The position numbers and the translations under genes were made by a program. The notes under the pieces were generated by a model. That model did no database searches. It was not told the origin of the DNA and was given only the letters and a program-made list of their open reading frames with translations. From NCBI GenBank assembly GCA_050261415.1, contig JBLNDG010000132.1, positions 1-45,150 on the forward strand: a stretch of DNA of 45,150 nt. The letters are read 5' to 3'. Source of the stretch: JBLNDG01 sp050261415. GTDB lineage: Bacteria; Bacillota; Clostridia; Lutisporales; Lutisporaceae. Shown one piece after another: positions 27,375 to 34,973 of this stretch. Within the stretch, counting starts at the first letter, position 1. Every line of letters starts with the position of its first letter.

Positions 27375-28196
27375 TTATCTCATCTTTACAAATTTCTTTT
27401 CAATCCATGCAACTGTCAAGTACATTAATGCAGCTGCCGCTGCGAGTATAAGCACGCTGGTCATAACAAGGTCCATCTTGAATACCTGCCCGCCATATAT
27501 TATAAGGTATCCGAGTCCGGCTTTTGATACGAGAAACTCACCTACTATGACCCCTACCAAAGACAGCCCCACATTTATCTTCAAGGTGGAGATTATTTCA
27601 GGTATGCTTGATGGCAGTATTACCTTTTTTAATATCTGAAGTTTGGTCGCTCCAAAGGTTTTCAGAAGTTTTATCTTGTCCTCGTCGCAGCTTTTGAAAG
27701 CCTGGTATACGTTCAATATGGTTACTATTATAGAAACCAATAATGCCATTACTATTATGGAGCCTGTTGTGCCTCCTATCCATACCAGTATAATAGGACC
27801 AAGTGCGGTTTTGGGAAGCGCATTCAGCACAACAAGATAAGGATCAAGGACTTTTGCTATGAATTTAGACCACCAAAGTATTACTGCTATTAGAGTGCCG
27901 AGAATTGTTCCGGACAGGAAGCCTACTATTGTTTCATATATGGTCACTCCGGTATGCAAGAACAGCGAACCGTCGCCGGAAAGGCTTACAATTGTCCTTA
28001 TTACCCTTGAGGGCTGGCTCATAATGAAGGGGTCAATCCATTTCATACGGGCTGCTATTTCCCAAAGCGCGAAAAAGAGTACCAGAAGTATTATTCTTGA
28101 TATAGTGACGGCATTTTTTGTCATATTCTCCCTTTTTATAAATTCAATATGCTCTTCTGAGTGCTCGGCTGCAGGTAAAACGTATTCTTCAGACAT
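27375..28196 (-). CDS. ABC transporter permease, nitrate/sulfonate/pyrimidine-precursor (TauC/SsuC) type
   Basis: A 273-residue permease with about six membrane helices. The EAA loop that docks the ATPase is seen in KLLKTFGATKLQILKKVILPSSIPEI. Family members import nitrate, taurine, sulfonates or the thiamine precursor HMP; the substrate cannot be told here. Its start overlaps the end of the ATPase remnant by 8 bp, so both were one operon. The ATPase is cut by the integrated element and its promoter is lost, so this transporter is probably silent while the element is in place. Confidence 0.85.
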   Translation of the reverse strand: MSEEYVLPAAEHSEEHIEFIKRENMTKNAVTISRIILLVLFFALWEIAARMKWIDPFIMSQPSRVIRTIVSLSGDGSLFLHTGVTIYETIVGFLSGTILGTLIAVILWWSKFIAKVLDPYLVVLNALPKTALGPIILVWIGGTTGSIIVMALLVSIIVTILNVYQAFKSCDEDKIKLLKTFGATKLQILKKVILPSSIPEIISTLKINVGLSLVGVIVGEFLVSKAGLGYLIIYGGQVFKMDLVMTSVLILAAAAALMYLTVAWIEKKFVKMR

Positions 28197-28378
28197 GCAC
28201 GTCCAGCTCCTTCCATATTTTATTGAAATAGAACCTGAATTCTGGAGCTTCTCTGCATTTTATCGGTGTTTTGCATTCTGCTGTCAGCTGTATTTCATGC
28301 TCAGACCTCAATTCTGCAGGCCTTTTAGTCAGAACTATTACTCTGTCGGACATAGAAACGGCTTCTGCAATGTCCACA
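28189..28378 (-). pseudogene. 3' remnant of ABC transporter ATPase gene, cut by the element
   Basis: The last ~60 codons of an ABC ATPase remain: DIAEAVSMSDRVIVLTKRP is the stretch right after the switch histidine, where intact proteins read (V)THDI-x-EAV. Here the D-I is preceded by IIV instead of THD/TH, so the homology stops at about 28375. Walker A, Walker B and the signature motif are missing. The frame stays open through element DNA to 28428, giving a chimeric 79-codon ORF that is unlikely to be functional. The 5' part should lie beyond the far end of the element. Confidence 0.85.
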
Positions 28379-28396
28379 ATAATGCGATAATACCGC
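28368..28396. other. Probable attachment-site junction (attL/attR)
   Basis: Host-like sequence (GCTTCTGCAATGTC, read on plus) ends at about 28375 and the recombinase stop codon begins at 28397, leaving only ~20 bp of element DNA between. Serine recombinases use short attP sites next to their gene, so the crossover should be inside this stretch. The exact 2-bp core cannot be set without the empty site. Confidence 0.6.
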
Positions 28397-30010
28397 TTAA
28401 GCACCGTGGATGCTGATGTGGATGGCATTTCCGTCCCACGTTATTTTACTCAGTATATTCTTGATATATTTCCTTTTTTCGTTTATACCCAGCTTGTCGA
28501 AAACTTCAGGAAAGTTTTTTATTGCCTGGTTAACCAGGTCTATATTCATTTGCTCTATGTGATTACGTTCTCTCTCGCCCTTCAAGCGTTCAATCGAATA
28601 CTTAAGTTCAGATGTCTTTTGATCAAGCTTCTCAATCTGGGATATTATGTACTTGGCAGCAGTGGAGTTTGAATTCTGAGATAGCTGTAATGTCAAGTTT
28701 TCAATGGCCTTTTCATTTTCTTCCAGCTCTTTATTAAATGTCTGCAGCTTTTTAGAATGGATTTTGTCCTGTTTGGCAGTTTTACTTTTGTTTTGGTTAA
28801 GAGCGTCAGAGAACTCTCCGGTACCGAGTGAAAGCTTCATAAGTTCATCCTTAACGAATTTGTCTGCATCCTTACCAACTACATTCTTGTTGGCACATCT
28901 TACACCATGGGACCTTTCCTTGGTAGTGCATATATAGTAATAATTTCGCTCCGGCTTTGTTCGCTTGCTGCCATAGCCCAAACGCATAAGGGCACCGCAA
29001 TTGCATCTTATAAGGCCGGAAAGCAATCCGATTTTGCTTGTTTCATACCTGGGAGCTTTATCCTTGTTCTGTTCAATTATGTTCTGCACCCTTATCCAAT
29101 CAGAACTGGGGATGATACCTTTATGCTTTGATATTGCAACTATCCACTCAGTCATGTTTTTAACACGGTTCCTTTTTCCTTTAACCTCCTGGGTCTTATT
29201 ATAGGAAAGTACTCCATGAGAACCGTTGAATTCTTTTTTATCACTTGCTATATCAACATTATTGCGTGAGAAATAGTCATAGAGAAGCTCATCAGCTACT
29301 GCATATACCGGGTTGGAAAGTATCATTTTAAGTGCGGATTTATCAAAGTAGTTTCCATTCTTACTCTTAACTCCATTTTCAGCGCACCAGATTTCAAGCT
29401 TGGATATGCTCCCGAGCCTGAGGTACTGGTTATATAGATTTCTGACCAGCTCCAGTTCTCCCGGAATACCGGTCAGTTTATACATTTTCTTTTCATTCAT
29501 CTCGTTGTCATAATAGGGTACCGGCTCGCTTTTAAACCCGGTTGGCGTTTTGCCGCCGGTCCAGCGGCCGGCTCGGGCAAGCTGCAGCATATTATCTCTG
29601 ATGCGCTCTGCAATTGTCTCACGTTCAAGCTGTGCGAATACAGAGGCAATATACATCATAGCGCGACCAAGCGGGGTAGAAGTATCAAACTGCTCCCTAA
29701 TTGATATAAAAGATATGTTGTATTCCTGGAGAGAGTTGATGAGGTTGGAGAAGTCGGAAATATTCCTGCTTATTCTGTCAAGGCGGTAGCAAACTATGGC
29801 ATCGAACATATTTGCCTTGGCATCCTTGAGCATTTTCTGGAACTTCGGACGGTCAACATTTCCCCCTGAGAAGCCTTCATCTTCATATACAAATGCTTCA
29901 TCCACCTTGAAGTTCTTTTCGATATACTCACGGCACATAGTGATCTGGTTTTCGATGGACTCCCCTATGCCGGTAAATTTTGATTTACGACTGTATATTG
30001 CAAATTTCAT
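28397..30010 (-). CDS. Large serine recombinase (integrase/excisionase)
   Basis: A 537-residue site-specific recombinase. The N-terminal resolvase domain has catalytic S10 in IYSRKS, and the helper arginines lie in YRLDRISRN and RETIAERI. The Recombinase domain follows (about 160-290), then a zinc ribbon with CNCG and C-X18-C pairing (about 345-385) and a long coiled coil (about 410-490), the usual large serine integrase order. It cuts and joins attP and attB through a Ser-DNA bond. It is the outermost element gene, pointing toward the junction. GGAGGTTGAG precedes ATG 30010. Confidence 0.92.
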   Translation of the reverse strand: MKFAIYSRKSKFTGIGESIENQITMCREYIEKNFKVDEAFVYEDEGFSGGNVDRPKFQKMLKDAKANMFDAIVCYRLDRISRNISDFSNLINSLQEYNISFISIREQFDTSTPLGRAMMYIASVFAQLERETIAERIRDNMLQLARAGRWTGGKTPTGFKSEPVPYYDNEMNEKKMYKLTGIPGELELVRNLYNQYLRLGSISKLEIWCAENGVKSKNGNYFDKSALKMILSNPVYAVADELLYDYFSRNNVDIASDKKEFNGSHGVLSYNKTQEVKGKRNRVKNMTEWIVAISKHKGIIPSSDWIRVQNIIEQNKDKAPRYETSKIGLLSGLIRCNCGALMRLGYGSKRTKPERNYYYICTTKERSHGVRCANKNVVGKDADKFVKDELMKLSLGTGEFSDALNQNKSKTAKQDKIHSKKLQTFNKELEENEKAIENLTLQLSQNSNSTAAKYIISQIEKLDQKTSELKYSIERLKGERERNHIEQMNIDLVNQAIKNFPEVFDKLGINEKRKYIKNILSKITWDGNAIHISIHGA

Positions 30011-30027
30011 AACTCAACCTCCGTATA

Positions 30028-30049
30028 AAACAAAATGCCCGAAGGCATT
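30028..30049 (-). terminator. Terminator of the CX3CX3C radical-SAM-like gene
   Basis: Read leftward, AATGCC-TTCG-GGCATT is a 6-bp stem closed by the very stable UUCG tetraloop and followed by TTGTTTTA. It separates this gene from the recombinase gene, which then needs its own or read-through transcription. Confidence 0.7.
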
Positions 30050-30824
30050 ATATGCATTGGATATTTTCCGTAATAGTTCCATCTTTAATGTGATACTCCA
30101 TTTCATAGCTATTACAGAACTCAATTGTTTGATATGCTAATGTGTTAAAAAACTCCTTATACCCTTTGTATTTATTTATAAGCGGATTGTAATTCAACCT
30201 ACCGAAAATAATTCTGTCAACAAATTTTATTGATTCTAATATTTCGCCATAATCCTGATCTACTATATTTGGTGTTGGATAAGGTTCTATGCTTACCCAT
30301 GTCTTACAATCATGATCATGCAAATACTTTAAATTTCTTATTCTATCAGTATAAGGTGCAGATCCGGGTTCATATTTTCGCCTAAAGTTTTCATCCAGCG
30401 ATACAAGTGTAATACCATACTCATTGTCGGGTGACAGGTCGACTAATTCTTTAGGGAGTAGACCTTTTGTTAGAGCAGTGGTCTTTATACCATTGCTATT
30501 GAGCATCTTTATGATTTCTATGCTCATATTAGATATTTCATTGTAACCATACATAAATGGATCTGTCGTAAAACATAGGTGTACAGACTTGATATCTTTC
30601 TTGTATCTAGGTATTTCTTTCATCAGGATATCAAGTGCATTAATAGCAAGCTTTGGTTTACACCATTCCTCATAATTTTTTACTTTCCCGAAACGCTTTG
30701 CTAACATCATTGCATAACAAGGGTATTTGCAGCCATGAGAACACCCAAGGACATGATTTATAGTATAATCGCCATACTCAACTCCGGTCTTATAAAGCAT
30801 TGATTTCCTAGTGATTGCATCCAT
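30048..30824 (-). CDS. Radical-SAM-like protein with CX3CX3C motif (TcmP-associated type)
   Basis: A 258-residue protein. Its cysteine motif is C28-SHG-C32-KYP-C36, so spacing is CX3CX3C, one residue longer than the radical SAM CX3CX2C. The context HVLGCSHGC, the C-terminal VSIEPYPTP and the overall length resemble spore-photoproduct-lyase-like radical SAM proteins and the phage Gp37/Gp68 (DUF5131) group. Proteins with this three-Cys motif are known next to TcmP (recalled), which is the next gene upstream. An iron-sulfur cluster is expected; the reaction is unknown. It has its own upstream gap with a LexA-type box and a -10 element. ATG follows GAGAGGGAT. Confidence 0.75.
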   Translation of the reverse strand: MDAITRKSMLYKTGVEYGDYTINHVLGCSHGCKYPCYAMMLAKRFGKVKNYEEWCKPKLAINALDILMKEIPRYKKDIKSVHLCFTTDPFMYGYNEISNMSIEIIKMLNSNGIKTTALTKGLLPKELVDLSPDNEYGITLVSLDENFRRKYEPGSAPYTDRIRNLKYLHDHDCKTWVSIEPYPTPNIVDQDYGEILESIKFVDRIIFGRLNYNPLINKYKGYKEFFNTLAYQTIEFCNSYEMEYHIKDGTITENIQCI

Positions 30825-30841
30825 TTTTATCCCTCTCTATT

Positions 30842-30892
30842 TTTACTTTATAATACCATTATACCATAATTTAGATAAGAACATACGTTCTT
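30842..30892 (-). promoter_or_regulatory. LexA-type (SOS) box and -10 element before the radical-SAM-like gene
   Basis: GAACATACGTTC (30879-30890) fits the Firmicutes LexA/DinR consensus GAACRNRYGTTC and is flanked by extra symmetric bases (AAGAAC/GTTCTT). Read leftward, TATAAT follows 19 bp later at about 30858, so a bound LexA would cover the promoter. It lies between the TcmP stop codon and the radical-SAM start. Confidence 0.6.
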
Positions 30893-30893
30893 G

Positions 30894-31997
30894 TTAAAAA
30901 ATTATAATGTCATTGCCAGAAAGCCCTCTAGGTGTTTTTGATGTTATTCTCTTTACTGCAATCTTCCCTTCTTTTTCTAATGTTTTAAGTGCTTCTCTAT
31001 AATGCTTTTCAACGCTTTGTGTAAGTATAAAAGTATTTTCGAGAATATTGTCATATGTAATCCTCTTACCTTTTGGGAAAAACTTCATAAGATATGTTTT
31101 TAGTGATTCTACATTAGGATCAAATAACCGAAGTTGTGACCTGGACTCCTGATATTGTAACTCCTTTGGACCAAGGTAAGCATAGTGCTCATTTTGATTG
31201 AACATTATTGATTTCATGATTGCCAAGCCCTTGAAATGATTTGTAGCATATATGAGGTAGTACAATGTTGAACATTTACTGTCTTCACAAATTCTAAATG
31301 GGAATACATATTTTGCACAGTTTTCTTCAATGAGCCTGCGCATATAAAGGTTACGCAATGCATGTTCTCTTTCAGTACCAGATAAATCAATATATTCCTT
31401 CCATTCACTGCAACCAAAAAGAGTATCGAAGTTTTTTTCCTGATGTTTTACCGATAAAAAACGGTTCATTTCTCTGAACATAAAGTTAAAGAATACTTCG
31501 GTGCGAGGGATGCTTAATATCCTTTTAACAGTTTCAAATGGTACACCTGTATATCCGAATGGATCAATAAAGAAGAAGGAGGGAACAAGATTATCCTTTG
31601 TTTTATCAAGTAGTTCATTAATGGCAGTATCAAAATCCTTATTCTCGTGAAAGACTGAGTGTACTGACGGAAAATCCTTTCTTCTTTCTGTGACAACTTC
31701 AACTAGGTTATCATAATTGTCCTTATCTCTTTCAACAAAGTAGCAAATGAATTTCAAATTACGAACTGACTTAAAATGTGAAACTTCTTGGCATGCCTGC
31801 ATTGCAAGAAGAGGAGAACCATCACTGCCATTAGCATACTGCCCTCGGCCGGCAAATCCGTCTACATACATAATAGTATCGTTATTGCTCCCAAGTATAG
31901 GTATCCATGCTTCCAGGTACTTTTTCATTAAGGTATGCTTTACTTGAGCATGCTCAGAATAAGTCCATTTATTTTCGTCGTTATTTTTTAATGCCAT
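30894..31997 (-). CDS. tcmP: Three-Cys-motif partner protein TcmP
   Basis: A 367-residue protein recognised as TcmP. Signatures are the N-terminal YSEHAQVKHTLMKKYLEAWIPIL, the Rossmann-like strand YVDGFAGRGQY, ERDKDN, and SFFFIDPFGYTGVPF. The layout resembles a class I methyltransferase, with DGFAGRG as cofactor loop and DPFGY as the catalytic-type motif. The last ~80 residues look like a winged helix (THYREALKTLEKEGKI-like). The family is known mainly from pairing with the three-Cys radical-SAM-like protein, here the next gene. Function unproven. The gene starts 13 bp after the nuclease-like gene, AAGGAG in the gap, so they are co-transcribed. Confidence 0.82.
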   Translation of the reverse strand: MALKNNDENKWTYSEHAQVKHTLMKKYLEAWIPILGSNNDTIMYVDGFAGRGQYANGSDGSPLLAMQACQEVSHFKSVRNLKFICYFVERDKDNYDNLVEVVTERRKDFPSVHSVFHENKDFDTAINELLDKTKDNLVPSFFFIDPFGYTGVPFETVKRILSIPRTEVFFNFMFREMNRFLSVKHQEKNFDTLFGCSEWKEYIDLSGTEREHALRNLYMRRLIEENCAKYVFPFRICEDSKCSTLYYLIYATNHFKGLAIMKSIMFNQNEHYAYLGPKELQYQESRSQLRLFDPNVESLKTYLMKFFPKGKRITYDNILENTFILTQSVEKHYREALKTLEKEGKIAVKRITSKTPRGLSGNDIIIF

Positions 31998-32010
31998 CGC
32001 TTAACACTCC

Positions 32011-33087
32011 TTACATATACCTCTTAACAACCTCAATAATATTATCTTTATAGTTATAAATATCATCAATACTCTCAATTTGATATGTAATTGGGTTTTT
32101 GTTATCGTCAGGTAAATATATGTGCTTCTTGTTTCCATCTAGTTTAAGCCTGCATATCCATTTCCACGAATTATTGTCGTAAAGAATCCCAAAATACGAT
32201 TGAGTGTCTTTGTAGCTTATTTTCTCCTTTGGCACTATATCTCTTAGGAATGTTTTTATTGTGTAGAAAAATTCCATTTCTTCTTCTGTTGTTATTATTG
32301 CTGGCTTGCTTACCGGCTCAGGCTCAAATGTAGACACTTCCGCACTTGGAGCAGACTTCTGCCCTTCTTGGATATCATTGTTCTTTAGAGCAGATGTTAT
32401 TTTTTCATTCATCAACTCATTTACGAATTGATTCATTGACTTTCTCACAATCTCTCTAAACCTGGTAATGACATTTTGTGTTTTTACCCCTGTATAAACT
32501 TTTCCGGATATGAATTTTACAAACTCATCTTCAGGTGCTTTTAACTGTGTAGTCATGTACTTAATTATTTCATTTGAATATTTGAGCTCGGAAGCAGCAT
32601 TGAAAATAGTATCAATATCAAATGATTGTTTGTGGAATTTTTTTAGCTCATTAATATAAGATTCTTTTATATCTAATAAGTTAATCTCTAAGAAAGGTTT
32701 AGCATCCATCTTGTTCTGCTCATCCAAGTCGGTATAAAACCTATATATAATTCCATTTGTCAAGATTGCAAATTTCGCTGTAGAAGTGCCGAAATATCGG
32801 AATAGTTGGGAATCATACTTATCAAGATTCTCTCCGCACCATTTTGCCTCAATTAATATTACAGGGTTATTATCCTTCATTATTGCATAATCAACTTTTT
32901 CACCCTTTTTTATCCCTACGTCAGCAGTATACTCAGGTACAAACTCATGTGGATTAAAAACATCATAACCGAGCATTTGGAAGAAAGGCATAATCATTGA
33001 TGTTTTAGTAGCTTCCTCTGTTGCGATGTTATCCTTTATACCCTCGATCCTTTTTGAAAACTGTTTCAGCTCATCAATAAAATCCAT
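32011..33087 (-). CDS. HsdR-N-like PD-(D/E)XK nuclease-domain protein
   Basis: A 358-residue protein whose N-terminal half matches the type I restriction HsdR N-terminal domain: TKTSMIMPFFQMLGYDVFNP leads into the nuclease core with D66 (VDYAIM), E80 and K82 (ILIEAKW). The C-terminal part (about 255-358) is a separate region with PYTIKTFLRDI-like and YFGILYD segments and may bind DNA or a partner. There is no helicase motor and no HsdM/HsdS nearby, so it is not a full type I enzyme. Such solitary proteins occur in phages and defence-gene clusters. Co-directional with tcmP. Confidence 0.8.
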   Translation of the reverse strand: MDFIDELKQFSKRIEGIKDNIATEEATKTSMIMPFFQMLGYDVFNPHEFVPEYTADVGIKKGEKVDYAIMKDNNPVILIEAKWCGENLDKYDSQLFRYFGTSTAKFAILTNGIIYRFYTDLDEQNKMDAKPFLEINLLDIKESYINELKKFHKQSFDIDTIFNAASELKYSNEIIKYMTTQLKAPEDEFVKFISGKVYTGVKTQNVITRFREIVRKSMNQFVNELMNEKITSALKNNDIQEGQKSAPSAEVSTFEPEPVSKPAIITTEEEMEFFYTIKTFLRDIVPKEKISYKDTQSYFGILYDNNSWKWICRLKLDGNKKHIYLPDDNKNPITYQIESIDDIYNYKDNIIEVVKRYM

Positions 33088-33208
33088 ACTTATCCCCCTC
33101 TATAAATTTATCTTCTTATTAATAAATATCGCACATGTAGCGACATTGTTCGACAAAATATTACTAAATAAGTACAATTTACCATGTATGGTTATATAAA
33201 AAGTTCCG

Positions 33209-34303
33209 TTAGGAACCTTTTGTTGCAGCAGCTTTATCAGCCGTTTGATTGGCAACTTGACTTTCTTGATATTTTCTCCAGTGAGGCAGAAGCCCTTGAA
33301 GATAAAAGGATGTTTTATTGCCGCAGCATTCACAATAACGGGCGTTGCCATCAGGGATATTACCGCAGCTGAATTTATATTCTTGATTACCCATAATATC
33401 AATACTGCGGATCTCGTTTGTACACTCCTGAATTAAATAGGTATTACAATTTGGACAATAATGTTCATCGGCTATTTCCGTATTTCCGCATGTAGGGCAG
33501 GAGAGGGCATGTCCATATTCATCTGTCTCTATTGCATACAGGTATTCTACCGGCTCTTTATCTCCTGTGAAGTTTGTCAAAAGTGAGCAGCCGCATATGG
33601 CACAATACTTGGCATACGGGTTATTCGTAATATTTCCGCAGACAATACATGTTATATTTTTGAATATATCAAATAATTTATAAGTATTTTCAATAGAATT
33701 AGGGTAGCTTACAGGTTCGGGCTCTGTATCAGCGATTTGTGGCTCAATGGGTACAACTTTATTTTCTTGAGAAGAGCTGCCGCTGAGTATAAGCAGGGAA
33801 TCTTTCTTTCTCTGTATTTTCAGTGAGTCCAGCCTGTTAAGCAACGACTCCCATGATACGTTAAAAAGATTGTAAAGCTTACCGATATTAGCAGCAGTAG
33901 ATGGAGGATGTTGCTTTATATATTTATATACCCATTCTTCAGGCATTAATAGCTCTGCAGCAAATGCGTTAGCTTCTTTATCAATATAAGCACAGCCTAT
34001 TTCATCTGATAGATATTTCTTATAATTTATAAAGTGTTTAAGAATAATATGGCCGGCTTCATGGGCATATGTCCAGGTGGACATATCCTTATATTCTACA
34101 TTATTTATATATATTTTATATTTGCCGCTTATAAACCTTGTAAACCCTTTTTCATCAGGATCGCTGAAGTTATATAGCTGCCCGAGCCGGCATACAATGC
34201 TTTTGGGGTGAACTGGCGGCTCTTCAATATTAAAGCTTCTTAATGTATTTTGAGCAATGGACTTTATTTGTTTTTTCCGTGAAGTGGTAAGTAGTAGGCT
34301 CAT
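33209..34303 (-). CDS. ImmA/IrrE-type metalloprotease with C-terminal zinc ribbons
   Basis: A 364-residue protein. The N-terminal part is an ImmA/IrrE peptidase with H81-E82-A-G-H85 (YAHEAGHIILKHF) and downstream E in DKEANAFAAELLMP. Such proteases cut phage-type repressors and so start induction of mobile elements; the XRE repressor gene lies about 670 bp upstream on the same strand. The C-terminal half is unusual: three pairs of cysteine knuckles (CIVCG/CAICG, CPTCG/CPNC, CG/CECCG) form about three zinc ribbons, giving a possible nucleic-acid or damage sensor. The ATG at 34303 is preferred to the GTG at 34312 on spacing. Confidence 0.82.
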   Translation of the reverse strand: MSLLLTTSRKKQIKSIAQNTLRSFNIEEPPVHPKSIVCRLGQLYNFSDPDEKGFTRFISGKYKIYINNVEYKDMSTWTYAHEAGHIILKHFINYKKYLSDEIGCAYIDKEANAFAAELLMPEEWVYKYIKQHPPSTAANIGKLYNLFNVSWESLLNRLDSLKIQRKKDSLLILSGSSSQENKVVPIEPQIADTEPEPVSYPNSIENTYKLFDIFKNITCIVCGNITNNPYAKYCAICGCSLLTNFTGDKEPVEYLYAIETDEYGHALSCPTCGNTEIADEHYCPNCNTYLIQECTNEIRSIDIMGNQEYKFSCGNIPDGNARYCECCGNKTSFYLQGLLPHWRKYQESQVANQTADKAAATKGS

Positions 34304-34346
34304 GAATGTCACTGTCCTTTGATTGCGTTACAGCTGCGAATGTGTT

Positions 34347-34378
34347 CAAAAATAAAGAGCTGCTCAATAAAGAGCAGC
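34347..34378 (-). terminator. Intrinsic terminator of the small RNA
   Basis: Read leftward: GCTGCTC (34378-34372), loop TTTATT, GAGCAGC (34365-34359), then TCTTTATTTTTG. It would also stop transcription coming from the PBECR-like gene, so the ImmA-type gene needs read-through or its own start. Confidence 0.8.
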
Positions 34379-34506
34379 CCCATACTTACGGATTATTGGC
34401 AGGCGGTAAACTCTGCATCTCTTTTGACCACGAGGGCGCGTGGGGAACCTTTCCCACCTCAAATAATCCTATTTAATAGTATTAACAAAGTTTATTTTTT
34501 ATTTCA
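34347..34506 (-). ncRNA. Candidate structured small RNA with own promoter and terminator
   Basis: Read leftward, a SigA promoter (34540-34512) starts RNA near 34505. The RNA shows a closing stem GGATTATT/AATAATCC (34469-34462 with 34397-34390), an inner stem GGTGG/CCGCC (34458-34454 with 34406-34402) and a hairpin CCACG/CGTGG (34443-34439 with 34432-34428). It ends in an intrinsic terminator. The inner stem has a G-U pair on this strand but a C-A clash on the other, which favours minus-strand RNA. About 155-160 nt. No long open frame on this strand. It lies between the PBECR-like and ImmA-like genes. I cannot match it to a known RNA family. Confidence 0.6.
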
Positions 34507-34511
34507 TTTAT

Positions 34512-34540
34512 ATTATAAAATATTAATTTTATAAATACAA
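34512..34540 (-). promoter_or_regulatory. SigA promoter of the small RNA
   Basis: Read leftward, TTGTAT (34540-34535), a 17-bp spacer and consensus TATAAT (34517-34512). The surrounding stretch is very AT-rich, so chance matches are possible, but spacing and -10 are ideal. Confidence 0.6.
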
Positions 34541-34554
34541 GTGAAATAAAAAAC

Positions 34555-34932
34555 CTAAATTTTATGGTATCTGCCTTTATTTATTCTTGCTTTGCACTTG
34601 CTATCATTTATCATATAAAAACTTGATATCGATAACGGACCCGATGTATTGTTTATCTTTAGCCCAATTGTAACAAAATCATCAATTTTTTTAACAACTT
34701 CGATACAGTTTGCTTTATTAGGATAAATCCCGCAATACTCTGGAGATGAAAGTATTTGAGGAAGCAGCTGAAAATATTTAAAAAAATCCTTTCCATGCTC
34801 TGATCTGGCGTGTCTGATTGCTCCAGGAGATATAAAGACACGCTTGTCCACAATTGAAAGATTTAAAATAGTTATTACTTTATTATTTAGGTCACACACA
34901 TATTGGGAAGTTACAGCATATTCATCTAACAT
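34555..34932 (-). CDS. PBECR-like nuclease-domain protein
   Basis: A 125-residue protein. The central segment GAIRHARSEHGKDFFKYF, followed by a short strand-rich part (EVVKKIDDFVTIGLKI) and a basic C terminus, resembles the phage-borne PBECR domains of the BECR RNase fold, known as parts of polyvalent phage proteins and some toxins. The conserved His lies in HARSEHG. A free-standing 125-residue form could be an RNase toxin or phage effector; no antitoxin protein is adjacent. The co-directional repressor gene is 42 bp upstream. Function assignment is tentative. Confidence 0.5.
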   Translation of the reverse strand: MLDEYAVTSQYVCDLNNKVITILNLSIVDKRVFISPGAIRHARSEHGKDFFKYFQLLPQILSSPEYCGIYPNKANCIEVVKKIDDFVTIGLKINNTSGPLSISSFYMINDSKCKARINKGRYHKI

Positions 34933-34973
34933 TTGGCACCTATTTTCAATCGTATTATTTATATATCATTTCA

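Noticed and set aside
28189..28428. 79-codon ORF starting in element DNA
   Set aside because: It is a chimera: element sequence fused in frame to the 3' end of the ABC ATPase. Only the part up to about 28375 is meaningful.
32011..33087. Type I restriction system
   Set aside because: Only an HsdR-N-like nuclease domain is present; no helicase motor and no hsdM or hsdS gene nearby.
33088..33208. Possible small gene in the gap between the nuclease-like and ImmA-type genes
   Set aside because: The long minus-strand frame there (33100-33402) is a shadow of the ImmA-type gene; no ribosome binding site was found for another.
34319..34534. 71-codon ORF on the plus strand
   Set aside because: It lies over the candidate minus-strand RNA and its terminator, has no ribosome binding site, and ends in AT-rich low-complexity DNA.
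34480..34560. AT-rich stretch as a replication origin
   Set aside because: AT-rich only; no iterons, DnaA boxes or replication gene beside it. It is better explained as promoter DNA.
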